Made by a program: the position numbers and the translations under genes. A DNA stretch of 64,000 nucleotides from Embleya sp049739465 (GTDB taxonomy: Bacteria; Actinomycetota; Actinomycetes; Streptomycetales; Streptomycetaceae): NCBI RefSeq assembly GCF_049739465.1, contig NZ_JBMHHY010000038.1, forward strand, positions 27,352 to 91,351, in the 5' to 3' direction. The notes beneath the pieces were generated by a model. It saw nothing but the letters and a program-made list of their open reading frames with translations. It was not told the origin of the DNA and did not search any database. Below, piece after piece: positions 17,210 to 25,311 of this stretch; within the stretch, counting starts at the first letter, position 1; each line of letters opens with the position of its first letter.

Positions 17210-17405
17210 TCCGAGAGGTTTTCCGGGCCCGGCGGGCGGCATGCCGGCGGCCTCGGTCGGCTTTGTGTGCGAGTGCGGCGCGGCGTCGCGCGGATCTTCG
17301 ACGGGGTCGACGGGGGTTATTCGCGCACGAACCGTCGAGGGGCCGGCATAGTAGGTGCCGTGAAAACGGGATGAACCCGCCTGCCCAGCGGAATGCCCGA
17401 TTCAT

Positions 17406-17478
17406 TCCGCTATGGTGTAACTCGGCAGCACACGGGGTTTTGGTCCCCATGGTCCAGGTTCAAATCCTGGTAGCGGAG
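17406..17478 (+). tRNA. tRNA-Gln (anticodon TTG)
   Basis: A 73-base cloverleaf. The acceptor arms TCCGCTA (17406-17412) and TAGCGGA (17471-17477) pair perfectly, with discriminator G. The anticodon loop TTTTGGT gives anticodon TTG, which reads CAA (and CAG by wobble). The T arm CCAGG-TTCAAAT-CCTGG is perfect. The outermost anticodon-stem pair is a C-A mismatch. CCA is not fully encoded. It lies upstream of glmU. Confidence 0.95.
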
Positions 17479-17650
17479 CCTTTCGGCAGTGCCGGCCGCA
17501 GCGGCGCGTGGAGCCTTCTCCCGACGGCGCTATCCTCGTAGGGCCCGGTTTGTTCGGCTCGACTTCGTCGTGCCGTCATTTCGTTTCTCCGGAGTCGGCC
17601 TTCGGAGTCGTCGGGCTTCCCCCGCCAGCGAAGCCGAGGAGCCTTGCTCT

Positions 17651-19189
17651 GTGAGCCCCATCCGCCCGGCTGCCGTCGTCGTACTCGCTGCGGGTGAGGG
17701 CACCCGCATGCGTTCCAAGACCACACCGAAGGTGTTGCACGCCCTGGCCGGTCGGGCCATGGTCGGGCACGTGGTCGAGGCCGCGCGACGGCTGGATCCC
17801 GAAGACCTGATCGTCGTCGTCGGCCACGGCCGCGACAAGGTGGCGAGCTACCTGTCCGAACTGGACCCGGCCGCCCGCGTGGTGGTCCAGGAGGAGCAGA
17901 ACGGCACCGGGCACGCCGTGCGGGTGGCCCTGGACGGGCTCGGCGCGGCCGGCCGCGAGCCGACCGGCGTGGTCCTGGTCACCTGCGGGGACACCCCGCT
18001 GCTGACCGCGGCCAGCCTGGCCGCGCTGGTGGACACCCACGAGCGCGAGGGCAACGCGGTCACCGTGCTCTCCGCGGTCGTCCCGGACCCGGCCGGCTAC
18101 GGCCGGATCGTCCGGGAGAACACCCCCGACGGGCGCGGCGCGGTCACCGCGATCGTCGAGCACAAGGACGCCTCCGCCGCGCAGCGCGCGATCGCCGAGA
18201 TCAACTCCGGCGTGTACGCGTTCGACGGCAAGCTGCTGCGCGAGGCGCTCGGCCAGATCACCGCGCACAACAGCCAGGGCGAGGAATACCTCACCGACAC
18301 GCTGCACGTGCTGCGCGAGGCCGGCCACCGGGTCGGCGCCGCCGCCGCGGTGGACCACCGGGAGATCCTGGGCGTCAACGACCGGGTCCAGTTGGCCGAG
18401 GCGCGGCGGGTGTTCAACGACCGTCTCCTGGAAGCCGCGATGCGCGCCGGGGTCACCGTCATCGACCCCGCGACCACCTGGATCGACGTGGACGTCACGT
18501 TCGAACCGGACGCCGTCGTGCACCCCAACACCCAACTGCACGGCACCACCAGCGTGGCCGCCGAGGCCGTGGTCGGTCCCAACTGCACGCTGCGCGACAC
18601 CGTCGTGGGCGAGCGGGCGCACGTGTACAACACCACGAGCGAGGGCGCCGAGATCGGTGCCGAGGCGAGCGTGGGTCCGTACACCTACCTGCGACCGGGC
18701 ACCCGCCTCGCGCGCGCGGCCAAGGCCGGCGGCTTCGTGGAGATGAAGAACGCCGTGGTCGGCGAGGGATCCAAGGTGCCGCACCTGTCCTACGTCGGGG
18801 ATGCGACGATTGGGGTGGGCAGCAATATCGGCGCGGCGACGATCTTCGTGAACTACGACGGAGTGAACAAGCACCACACCGTGGTCGGGGACCACGTGCG
18901 AGTGGGCAGCGACACGATGCTGATCGCCCCGATCGAGATCGGCGACGGTGCCTACACGGCCGCCGGATCGGCGATCACCGAAGATGTCCCGCCCGGTGCG
19001 ATGGCGGTGGCGCGGGGGCGCCAGCGCAACATCGACGGGTGGGTCGCACGCAAACGCGCGGGTTCGGCCTCGGCGCAGGCCGCCGAACGCGCGCTCGCGG
19101 CGGCGCAGGGCGCCGCGGGGGACGTGCACACAACGGCCGGGCCGAACGACGGTTCTGCCGAGGCGAATGGCAAGGAGACGGTGCTGTGA
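17651..19189 (+). CDS. glmU: Bifunctional UDP-GlcNAc pyrophosphorylase / GlcN-1-P acetyltransferase
   Basis: A 512-residue GlmU that acetylates glucosamine-1-phosphate and then uridylylates it to UDP-GlcNAc, the precursor for peptidoglycan and for the sugar cluster downstream. The pyrophosphorylase signature LAAGEGTRMRSKTTPK is at about 12-27. The left-handed beta-helix acetyltransferase domain fills the C-terminal half, with KAGGFVEMKNAVVGEGSKVPHLSYVGDA and the NIGAATIFVNYDGVNKH loop. An Ala-rich tail of about 40 residues extends past the catalytic core. The GTG start has GAGGAG about 10 bases upstream. The stop overlaps the GTG of prs. Confidence 0.97.
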   Translation: MSPIRPAAVVVLAAGEGTRMRSKTTPKVLHALAGRAMVGHVVEAARRLDPEDLIVVVGHGRDKVASYLSELDPAARVVVQEEQNGTGHAVRVALDGLGAAGREPTGVVLVTCGDTPLLTAASLAALVDTHEREGNAVTVLSAVVPDPAGYGRIVRENTPDGRGAVTAIVEHKDASAAQRAIAEINSGVYAFDGKLLREALGQITAHNSQGEEYLTDTLHVLREAGHRVGAAAAVDHREILGVNDRVQLAEARRVFNDRLLEAAMRAGVTVIDPATTWIDVDVTFEPDAVVHPNTQLHGTTSVAAEAVVGPNCTLRDTVVGERAHVYNTTSEGAEIGAEASVGPYTYLRPGTRLARAAKAGGFVEMKNAVVGEGSKVPHLSYVGDATIGVGSNIGAATIFVNYDGVNKHHTVVGDHVRVGSDTMLIAPIEIGDGAYTAAGSAITEDVPPGAMAVARGRQRNIDGWVARKRAGSASAQAAERALAAAQGAAGDVHTTAGPNDGSAEANGKETVL

Positions 19190-20163
19190 GCGGGATCAAG
19201 GTGACGCCTGAGCGCAAGCTCATGCTCTTCACGGGCAGGGCCCACCCCGAACTTGCGAAGGAGGTGGCCTCGGAGCTCGGTGCGGATCTCGTTCCCACCA
19301 AGGCCTTCGAGTTCGCCAACGGGGAGATCTACGTACGGTTCGAGGACTCCGTACGAGGTGCCGACGCGTTCGTGATCCAGAGCCACACGGCTCCGATCAA
19401 CACGTGGATCATGGAACAGCTGATCATGATCGACGCGCTGAAGCGGGCCTCCGCCAAGCGCATCACGGTCATCGTGCCGTTCTACGGCTACGCCCGGCAG
19501 GACAAGAAGCACCGCGGTCGCGAGCCGATCTCGGCCCGGCTGATGGCGGACCTGTTCAAGACCGCGGGCGCGGATCGGCTGATGGCCGTGGACCTGCACA
19601 CCTCGCAGATCCAGGGCTTCTTCGACGGCCCGGTGGACCACCTGTTCGCGCTGCCGCTGCTGGCCGACCACGTCGGCAGGCGGGTGGACCGCGAGCGGCT
19701 GACCGTGGTCTCCCCGGACGCCGGCCGGGTCCGGGTGGCCGACCAGTGGACGGATCGCCTGGGCGCACCGCTGGCGATCATCCACAAGCGCCGCGACCCG
19801 AACATCGCCAACGAGGTCACCGTGCACGAGGTGGTCGGTGACGTCACCGGCCGTACGTGTGTGCTGGTCGACGACATGATCGACACCGGCGGCACGATCT
19901 GCGCCGCGGCCGACGCGCTCTACGACAACGGCGCCGCCGACGTGATCGTGGCCGCCACCCACGCGGTGCTCTCCGGCCCCGCCGTGGACCGGCTGAAGAA
20001 CTCGCGGATCAGCGAGGTCATCGTGACCAACTCGCTGCCGATCGAGGAGGAGCGCCGGTTCGACAAGCTGACCATCCTGTCGATCGCGCCGATGGTCGGT
20101 CGCGCGATTCGCGAGGTCTTCGAGGACGGTTCGGTCACGAGCCTGTTCGACGGCCACAGCTGA
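19186..20163 (+). CDS. prs: Ribose-phosphate pyrophosphokinase (PRPP synthase)
   Basis: A 325-residue class-I PRPP synthase that makes PRPP from ribose-5-phosphate and ATP for nucleotide, His and Trp synthesis. ATP and ribose-phosphate motifs are visible: FANGEIYVRFEDSVRG, YARQDKKHRGREPISARL, DLHTSQIQGFFDGPVDHL, and the PRPP loop VLVDDMIDTGGTI. Its GTG overlaps the glmU stop (GTGA) with GGAG about 9 bases before it, so the pair is translationally coupled, as usual in actinomycetes. Confidence 0.97.
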   Translation: MSGIKVTPERKLMLFTGRAHPELAKEVASELGADLVPTKAFEFANGEIYVRFEDSVRGADAFVIQSHTAPINTWIMEQLIMIDALKRASAKRITVIVPFYGYARQDKKHRGREPISARLMADLFKTAGADRLMAVDLHTSQIQGFFDGPVDHLFALPLLADHVGRRVDRERLTVVSPDAGRVRVADQWTDRLGAPLAIIHKRRDPNIANEVTVHEVVGDVTGRTCVLVDDMIDTGGTICAAADALYDNGAADVIVAATHAVLSGPAVDRLKNSRISEVIVTNSLPIEEERRFDKLTILSIAPMVGRAIREVFEDGSVTSLFDGHS

Positions 20164-20562
20164 GCAGGATTCACCCCGACGGGTGACCGAGCCTCAACTC
20201 GCGTCCGCCGCCCGGCCGTTCGGCCGGGCGGCGGACGTGTGCCCACCTGCTTTTCGCGGTATCTTGCGACGAATGGGGCGCACGCTGTCACTCCTGTGAG
20301 TGGTGCTTGTCCCGACCCGATTTCGGGGTGACCGAGAAGAGCGGGTAGGCTAACGGGGTTGCCCGGCGAGGGATGCGCGCTACTTGCTCCGTGATCGACG
20401 CGGTAGTTGTGTGTCGTGTGCTCCTCCAAGGCTTTTGCAGGGGACCCGGTGCCACTCGGGCACCTACGAACCGGCTCCGGCGACTCATCCGTCCGCAGTC
20501 GGTCCGCACCATGGGGACCCCGCCCCGCCATCCGCCACCGCGTCGTTCGAGGAGTACCCGTC
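20164..20562 (+). other. Intergenic region and long leader before rplY
   Basis: About 400 bases. It opens with the prs terminator (20202-20237). A weak -10 candidate TAGGCT at 20346-20351 would give a leader of about 200 bases before rplY. I see no convincing -35 box, conserved riboswitch fold or reading frame. Confidence 0.45.
20202..20237 (+). terminator. Terminator after prs
   Basis: Perfect 16-bp inverted repeat (20202-20217 with 20222-20237) around GTTC, 38 bases past the prs stop. Confidence 0.85.
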
Positions 20563-21138
20563 GTGTCCGAGGTCCGTATCGTCGCCGAGCCGCGTTCCGA
20601 GTTCGGCAAGGGTGCCGCCCGTCGCGCCCGTCGCGCGGGTAAGGTGCCGGCCGTCCTCTACGGTCACGGCTCCGCTCCGCTCCACCTTGCGCTTCCGGGC
20701 CACGAGCTCATGCTCGCGCTCAAGACCCCCAACGTGCTGTTCTCGCTGGACATCGACGGCAAGGCGCAGCTCGCCCTGCCCAAGGACGTCCAGCGGCACC
20801 CGATCAAGCGCCACCTCGAGCACGTGGACCTGCTGATCGTGCAGAAGGGCGAGACCGTCACGGTCGACGTCCCGGTCAGCACCGTCGGCGACATCGCCCC
20901 GGGCGGCCTGCTCGAGACCGTCGTCACCGCGCTGCCCATCGAGGCCGACGCGACCGCCCTCCCCGGGACCATCGAGATCGACGTGACCGGCCTGGAGCCG
21001 GGCGCCTCGGTGCACGCCAAGGACATCAAGCTGCCGAAGGGCACCGTCCTGGCGGGCGACCCGGACGCGGTCATCCTGCACATCCTCACCCCGTCGGCGC
21101 CGGAGCCGACCGCCGAGGAAGCCGCGGCCGAGGCCTGA
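20563..21138 (+). CDS. rplY: 50S ribosomal protein L25 (CTC type)
   Basis: A 191-residue two-domain L25/general stress protein CTC that binds 5S rRNA. The N-terminal L25 domain begins SEVRIVAEPRSEFGKGAARRARRAGKVPAVLYGHG, and the C-terminal TL5 beta-domain (VDVPVSTVGDIAPGGLLETVVTALPIEA) follows. The acidic Ala/Glu tail is usual. The GTG is preceded by GAGGAG at about 8 bases. Pth follows after 42 bases, the common rplY-pth arrangement. Confidence 0.96.
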   Translation: MSEVRIVAEPRSEFGKGAARRARRAGKVPAVLYGHGSAPLHLALPGHELMLALKTPNVLFSLDIDGKAQLALPKDVQRHPIKRHLEHVDLLIVQKGETVTVDVPVSTVGDIAPGGLLETVVTALPIEADATALPGTIEIDVTGLEPGASVHAKDIKLPKGTVLAGDPDAVILHILTPSAPEPTAEEAAAEA

Positions 21139-21180
21139 TCCGGTCCGTTGTCGTAGGACGAACGCGGGGACAACAACATC

Positions 21181-21777
21181 ATGAGTGAGTCGCAGGCCCA
21201 CGCGACCACGGACGACAGTCCGTGGTTGATCGTGGGCCTCGGCAATCCCGGGCCGGAATACGCCGGGAATCGCCACAACGTCGGATTCATGGTGGTCGAC
21301 CTGCTCGCCGAGCGGGACCGGTCGAAGTTCAAGGCGCACAGGTCGCGTGCCCAGGTGGTGGAGACCCGGCTCGGTCCGCATCGGGTGGTGTTGGCCAAGC
21401 CGATGTCGTTCATGAACCTGTCCGGCGGTCCGGTGACCGCGCTGCGCGACTTCTACAAGATCCCGGTCGCGAACATCATCGCGGTCCACGACGAGTTGGA
21501 CGTCGACTTCGGCGTGCTGCGGCTCAAGCGCGGTGGCGGCGACAACGGGCACAACGGCCTGAAGTCGATCACCAAGTCGCTCGGACCCGACTACCTGCGC
21601 GTACGGTTCGGCATCGGCCGCCCGCCCGGCCGGATGGACGTGGCGGCGTTCGTGCTCAAGGACTTCTCCGCCACCGAGCGCAAGGAACTCGGGTTCGAGG
21701 TGGACCGGGCGGCCGACGCGTGCGAGGCCCTGGTCCGCGAGGGACTCGAGCGCGCGCAGAACCGGTTCAACGTCTGA
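21181..21777 (+). CDS. pth: Peptidyl-tRNA hydrolase
   Basis: A 198-residue Pth that releases tRNA from prematurely ended peptidyl-tRNAs. The signatures GLGNPGPEYAGNRHNVGFMVVD (catalytic His in RHNVGF) and the active-site segment KPMSFMNLSGGPV, VHDELDVDFG and GGGDNGHNGLKSI are all intact. It shares an operon with rplY. A hairpin terminator follows. Confidence 0.97.
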   Translation: MSESQAHATTDDSPWLIVGLGNPGPEYAGNRHNVGFMVVDLLAERDRSKFKAHRSRAQVVETRLGPHRVVLAKPMSFMNLSGGPVTALRDFYKIPVANIIAVHDELDVDFGVLRLKRGGGDNGHNGLKSITKSLGPDYLRVRFGIGRPPGRMDVAAFVLKDFSATERKELGFEVDRAADACEALVREGLERAQNRFNV

Positions 21778-21792
21778 TCGTGCCGTGCGCGG

Positions 21793-21830
21793 GTCGGGGC
21801 GGTGTCTCCGCTGGGGGACACCGCCCCGAC
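21793..21830. terminator. Bidirectional terminator between pth and the SUKH-3 gene
   Basis: Perfect 14-bp inverted repeat (21793-21806 with 21817-21830) and a 10-base loop in the 79-base gap between two convergent genes. Confidence 0.85.
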
Positions 21831-21856
21831 GTGTGCGTACGGCTGTGCGAGTACGA

Positions 21857-22339
21857 CTACCAGCGCCCGTCGTCGCGGATGCGCACCGGGGCCAGGCCGA
21901 GCACCAGTGTGCTGATCGCGGCGTCCATCGACGAGCCGAGGAACCACTCACCGGTGTGGTCCAGGCCGAACACCCGACCGCTCGGGTCGATCGCCAGATA
22001 GCTGCTGCCGCCCTCCTCCTCGCCCAGCGGCGCCAGCGGGGTGCCCAGCGCGCGACCCACGTCGGTGAGCGTGCGCGGCAGGTGCAGTCCCCGGGTGGGG
22101 TCGATGGTGAACGGCCGGCGCAGCACGTCCTTGCCCGCGCCGTGGATTGCGAAGTGCAGCGTGCCGAACTCGGCCCAGGCCACCAGGGCCGCCGGGAACA
22201 CGCTGTGCCGGTGTCCGTCGGGCGATTCGTGATCGCTGATCTGTCGGGCCCACGTCTCGGCCTGGGCCAGTCGGCGCCGGCCCACCGTCCAGCCGGCCCG
22301 CTTGAGTTCGTGTACCACGTCGGTGGAGAAGCGCGACAT
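21857..22339 (-). CDS. SUKH-3 domain protein (possible immunity protein)
   Basis: A 160-residue protein I assign to the SUKH-3 group of the SUKH superfamily: ELKRAGWTVGRRR start, FPAALVAWAEFGTLHF, the central GLHLPRTLTDVGRALGTPLAPLGEEEGGSSYLAIDPSGRVFGLDHTGEWFLG core and a helical end. SUKH proteins are best known as immunity factors for bacterial nuclease and deaminase toxins. Its ATG lies one base after the stop of the YwqJ-deaminase-like gene, so they are translationally coupled, which fits a toxin-derived enzyme with its partner. Neither carries a secretion signal. Confidence 0.78.
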   Translation of the reverse strand: MSRFSTDVVHELKRAGWTVGRRRLAQAETWARQISDHESPDGHRHSVFPAALVAWAEFGTLHFAIHGAGKDVLRRPFTIDPTRGLHLPRTLTDVGRALGTPLAPLGEEEGGSSYLAIDPSGRVFGLDHTGEWFLGSSMDAAISTLVLGLAPVRIRDDGRW

Positions 22340-22340
22340 C

Positions 22341-22856
22341 TCAGCCGCTTTCCGTCGGCGTGACGCCGAAGTGCTCGAGCATCGGCGCGCAGGAGCGGCA
22401 CGGCGGTTGATAGGTGTCGTGGTGCGGATCGCCGTCCTCGCGGATCCGCCGCAGGGTCAACTTGGCGCCCTTGAGCGAGCGCCGCGCCTCCTGCACGGTG
22501 AACGGCCGCCGGGCGGCCCGCTTGGTCCGCGCGGCCTCGGCCTCGAAGAGGTGCTCGGAGACCAGCTCGACCTCGGGGCAGCGGCCCCGCCAGCGCTCGC
22601 GCGCCTCGACCGGCAGCGCCACCAGGAAGTCCCGGACCAGCGGATGCGCGGTCGGCACGGTGTCGCCCTTGGCGCCGGCCCGGGTGCGGATCTGCTTGCC
22701 GATGAACAGCGCCGCTGCCACGGCCGGGAGGATGCTCTCCCGAGCGGCCCCCGGCGCGCTCGGCTCGTGCGGCTCGGCGGCGTCCGGTTCGAGTTCCGGA
22801 TCCACCTGCGCCGTACGTTCCTTCGCCAGTGTCGTCGTCGGAGTACCCGCGGCCAC
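22341..22856 (-). CDS. YwqJ-type deaminase-like protein
   Basis: A 171-residue protein resembling the YwqJ group of the cytidine-deaminase-like superfamily. The C-terminal CRSC in PPCRSCAPMLEHFGV gives the PCxxC zinc motif. LLPAVAAALFIGKQI, HPLVRDFLVALP, RGRCPEVELVSEHLFEAEAAR (the CxE region) and the helix before it match the family order. The HAE/CxE element here is CPEVELVS. The N-terminus is an Ala/Pro/Glu-rich tail, with none of the long delivery modules of polymorphic toxins. The GTG has AAGGGA about 8 bases before it. Pairing with SUKH-3 is the strongest context clue. Confidence 0.7.
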   Translation of the reverse strand: MAAGTPTTTLAKERTAQVDPELEPDAAEPHEPSAPGAARESILPAVAAALFIGKQIRTRAGAKGDTVPTAHPLVRDFLVALPVEARERWRGRCPEVELVSEHLFEAEAARTKRAARRPFTVQEARRSLKGAKLTLRRIREDGDPHHDTYQPPCRSCAPMLEHFGVTPTESG

Positions 22857-23185
22857 GTGGCGTTCCCTTCTCGTTCTCTTGCTGCTCGGTTCGACACGGC
22901 TGTAGTCGACGGATCGATCATGCCGGCGCCCGGATCGGTGACTGTGCGTGCAACAGCGTGCCAAACGCCTCGGCGACACGTGCAACCGGGACGCCGGGAA
23001 GGATCCTCGCAGCTCGGTCCGACCCCGGGATTTCCCGGATGACCCGCAGATTTCCCGGATACCGCCCCGGATTTCCCGGATGCGGGGCGGCGGACCGGAT
23101 CGGACGCTAGCTTCGTTCGGGTGGGGGTGCCGTGCGGCGGCTGGGCCCGTGCGGCCGGGGGGTGCAGGGGAGTTGACGCTTCGTC
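22857..23185. promoter_or_regulatory. Divergent control region of the deaminase/SUKH pair and the sugar operon
   Basis: About 330 bases between divergent starts. It contains three helically phased direct repeats at 23029-23081. No clear -35/-10 pair is visible for either direction. GGGGAG about 13 bases before 23186 is the only ribosome-binding candidate for the sugar operon. Confidence 0.55.
23029..23081. promoter_or_regulatory. Three phased direct repeats before the sugar operon
   Basis: GATTTCCCGGAT occurs exactly at 23029-23040, 23049-23060 and 23070-23081, i.e. at 20 and 21 base steps, about two helical turns. The array ends 105 bases upstream of the first start codon of the sugar operon. 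Phasing on one DNA face is what a multi-site activator or repressor would use. Confidence 0.75.
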
Positions 23186-24256
23186 ATGTCCGTCATGTCG
23201 AATTCCGGGTCGGGGCGAGCCATCGGGCTCGCCGTGATAGGGGCCGGTTACTGGGGGCCCAATCTGGTGCGCAACGCGCAGGCCACACCGGCGTTGCGGG
23301 TGGAGTGGCTGTGCGACCTCGACGAGGCGCGTGCCCGCGCGGTACTGGGTGAGTACAGCACGGTCGGGGTGAGCACGTCGTATCAGGACGTGCTGGCCGA
23401 TCCCGCGGTACACGCGGTCGCGATCGCGACGCCGGCCGCGACGCACTTCGAACTGGTCGCCGCGGCCCTGGCGGCGGGCAAGCACGTCCTGGTCGAGAAG
23501 CCGATCACGGCCGAGTACGCGGACGCGGTCAAGCTGGTCGAACTGGCCGAGCGCAGCGGGCTGACCCTGATGTGCGATCACACGTTCTGCTACATGCCGG
23601 TGGTCCGCCACATCCGCGAGCTGATCCACGGCGGCGAGTTGGGCGACATCCGATTCTTCGACTCGGTGCGGATCAACCTCGGCCTGGTCCAGCCGGACGT
23701 GGACGTGTTGTGGGACCTGGCCCCGCACGACCTGTCCATCCTGGACTTCATCCTGCCGCCCGGGGTGCGCCCGGTGTCGGTGGCCGCGCACGGCGCGGAC
23801 CCGCTCGGCACCGGGCGGGCCTGCCTGGCCTATCTGGTGTTGCGGCTGAACAACGACGCCATCGCGCACGTGCACGTGAACTGGCTGTCGCCGACCAAGG
23901 TGCGTACCACCATCATCGGCGGCTCGCGGCGCACGCTGGTGTGGGACGACACCAACCCGGCCGCCCGGCTCCAGGTGCACGACAAGGGGATCGACCTGGC
24001 CGCGGACGCCGCGCTCAGCCACGAGGCCCGGCGGGAGAAGCTGATCTCCTACCGGGTGGGCGACGTGGTCTCGCCCGCGCTGCCCGAACGTGAGGCGCTG
24101 CGCGCGGTGATGGCCGAGTTCGCCGACGCGATCGGCACCTCGCGGCCGGCGCTCACCGACGGCCGCGCGGGTCTGCGGGTATTGGCACTGTTGGAGGCCG
24201 CCTCGCGCAGCCTGGAACTGGGCGGCGTCACCGTCGCGGTGGGGGAGATCCGATGA
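23186..24256 (+). CDS. Gfo/Idh/MocA-family NAD(P)-dependent sugar dehydrogenase
   Basis: A 356-residue oxidoreductase. The Rossmann motif GAGYWGPNLVRN lies at about 19-30, and EKP(I) in HVLVEKPITAEYADAV is the family's catalytic Lys motif. The later DVLWDLAPHDLSILDFIL is typical of the branch found in polysaccharide and nucleotide-sugar clusters (WbpB-like 3-dehydrogenases). With the following aminotransferases it probably oxidises a sugar hydroxyl to the keto group that is then aminated. The start could be ATG 23186 or 23195. Its stop overlaps the ATG of the next gene (ATGA). Confidence 0.88.
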   Translation: MSVMSNSGSGRAIGLAVIGAGYWGPNLVRNAQATPALRVEWLCDLDEARARAVLGEYSTVGVSTSYQDVLADPAVHAVAIATPAATHFELVAAALAAGKHVLVEKPITAEYADAVKLVELAERSGLTLMCDHTFCYMPVVRHIRELIHGGELGDIRFFDSVRINLGLVQPDVDVLWDLAPHDLSILDFILPPGVRPVSVAAHGADPLGTGRACLAYLVLRLNNDAIAHVHVNWLSPTKVRTTIIGGSRRTLVWDDTNPAARLQVHDKGIDLAADAALSHEARREKLISYRVGDVVSPALPEREALRAVMAEFADAIGTSRPALTDGRAGLRVLALLEAASRSLELGGVTVAVGEIR

Positions 24257-25218
24257 GTGTCGAGATCGCGGGGTCGCGCTGCGTGGTCACCGGTGGCGCG
24301 GGGACCATCGGGTCCACCATCGTGGACCACCTGTTGGCCGAGGGCGCGGCGCGGGTGGTCGTGCTGGACGATCTGACCCGGGGTCACCGGGGCAATCTGG
24401 CCCGGGCGTCGACCGACGAGCGGGTCGAACTGGTGGTGGGCGACATCCGCGACCGGCCGCTGCTCGCCCGGCTGATGCCGGGCACCGACGTGTTGTTCCA
24501 CCTGGCCGCGATCCGGATCACCCAGTGCGTCGAGGAGCCGAGACTGGCCCTGGAGGTGCTGGTGGACGGCACCTACGACGTGTTCGAGGCGGCGGTCGCT
24601 GCCGACGTCCGCAAGGTGGTCACCTCCTCCTCGGCGTCCGTCTACGGGCTGGCCGAGGAGTTCCCGACCACCGAGCGGCACCACCCCTACGACAACGACA
24701 CGCTCTACGGCGCGGCCAAGTTGTTCAACGAGGGCCTGCTGCGCAGCTTCCGGGCGATGTACGGCCTGGACTACGTGGCGCTGCGCTACTTCAACGTCTA
24801 CGGCCCGCGGATGGACGTACACGGCCTCTACACCGAGGTGTTGATCCGCTGGATGGAGCGGATCGGCAAGGGGGAACCCCCGTTGATCCTCGGCGACGGC
24901 CTGCAGACCATGGACTTCGTGTACACCGACGACATCGCCCGCGCCAACCTCCTTGCCGCGCGGGCCGATTCGAGCGGCGAGGTGTTCAACATCGGCTCCG
25001 GGACCGAGACTTCGCTACGTGACCTGGCCGAGCGGTTGTCGGCGGTGATGGGCGCGGCGGAGCTCGGGATCGAGTACGGGCCGGCCCGGGCGGGCGGCGG
25101 GGTGACCCGGCGGCTGGCCGATACCTCCAAGGCGGCCCGGGAGTTGGGCTTCACGGCGGAGGTGGACATCGACGAGGGGCTGCGCCGGTTGGTGGCGTGG
25201 TGGCGGGAGACGGTCTGA
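24253..25218 (+). CDS. NAD-dependent nucleotide-sugar epimerase/dehydratase (SDR)
   Basis: A 321-residue extended SDR. TGGAGTIG (about 12-19) binds NAD, DIRD and FHLAA follow, the catalytic Ser is in SSSASVYG and the YxxxK is YGAAK (about 155-159). RYFNVYGPRM is the sugar-binding signature. It best fits a UDP-sugar 4-epimerase-like enzyme, but epimerase cannot be told from dehydratase by eye. It is coupled to the dehydrogenase before it; 93 bases with no obvious function separate it from the first aminotransferase. Confidence 0.88.
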   Translation: MSVEIAGSRCVVTGGAGTIGSTIVDHLLAEGAARVVVLDDLTRGHRGNLARASTDERVELVVGDIRDRPLLARLMPGTDVLFHLAAIRITQCVEEPRLALEVLVDGTYDVFEAAVAADVRKVVTSSSASVYGLAEEFPTTERHHPYDNDTLYGAAKLFNEGLLRSFRAMYGLDYVALRYFNVYGPRMDVHGLYTEVLIRWMERIGKGEPPLILGDGLQTMDFVYTDDIARANLLAARADSSGEVFNIGSGTETSLRDLAERLSAVMGAAELGIEYGPARAGGGVTRRLADTSKAARELGFTAEVDIDEGLRRLVAWWRETV

Positions 25219-25311
25219 GTCGACCGGGGCATCGAGGGAGTTCGGTGCCCGGCGGGCGAAGGTCGTGCGGCTGGGACAAGGGTCGGGGCGGACGGGGTTG
25301 GGGGAGACACG

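Larger units (their letters stand above)
17074..17405. other. Gene-free region upstream of the desaturase and tRNA-Gln
   Basis: About 330 bases that hold the desaturase promoter side with paired operators (17106-17132), a long imperfect hairpin (17149-17209), and the region leading into tRNA-Gln. A short plus-strand frame at 17145-17351 has no family resemblance and overlaps the hairpin, so I do not call it. Confidence 0.6.

Noticed and set aside
17145..17351. Plus-strand 68-codon frame before tRNA-Gln
   Set aside because: It overlaps the long hairpin and has no recognisable features.
21785..22363. Plus-strand frame over the SUKH-3 gene
   Set aside because: It is a shadow: the minus-strand reading gives a clean SUKH-3 protein with coupling to the upstream gene.
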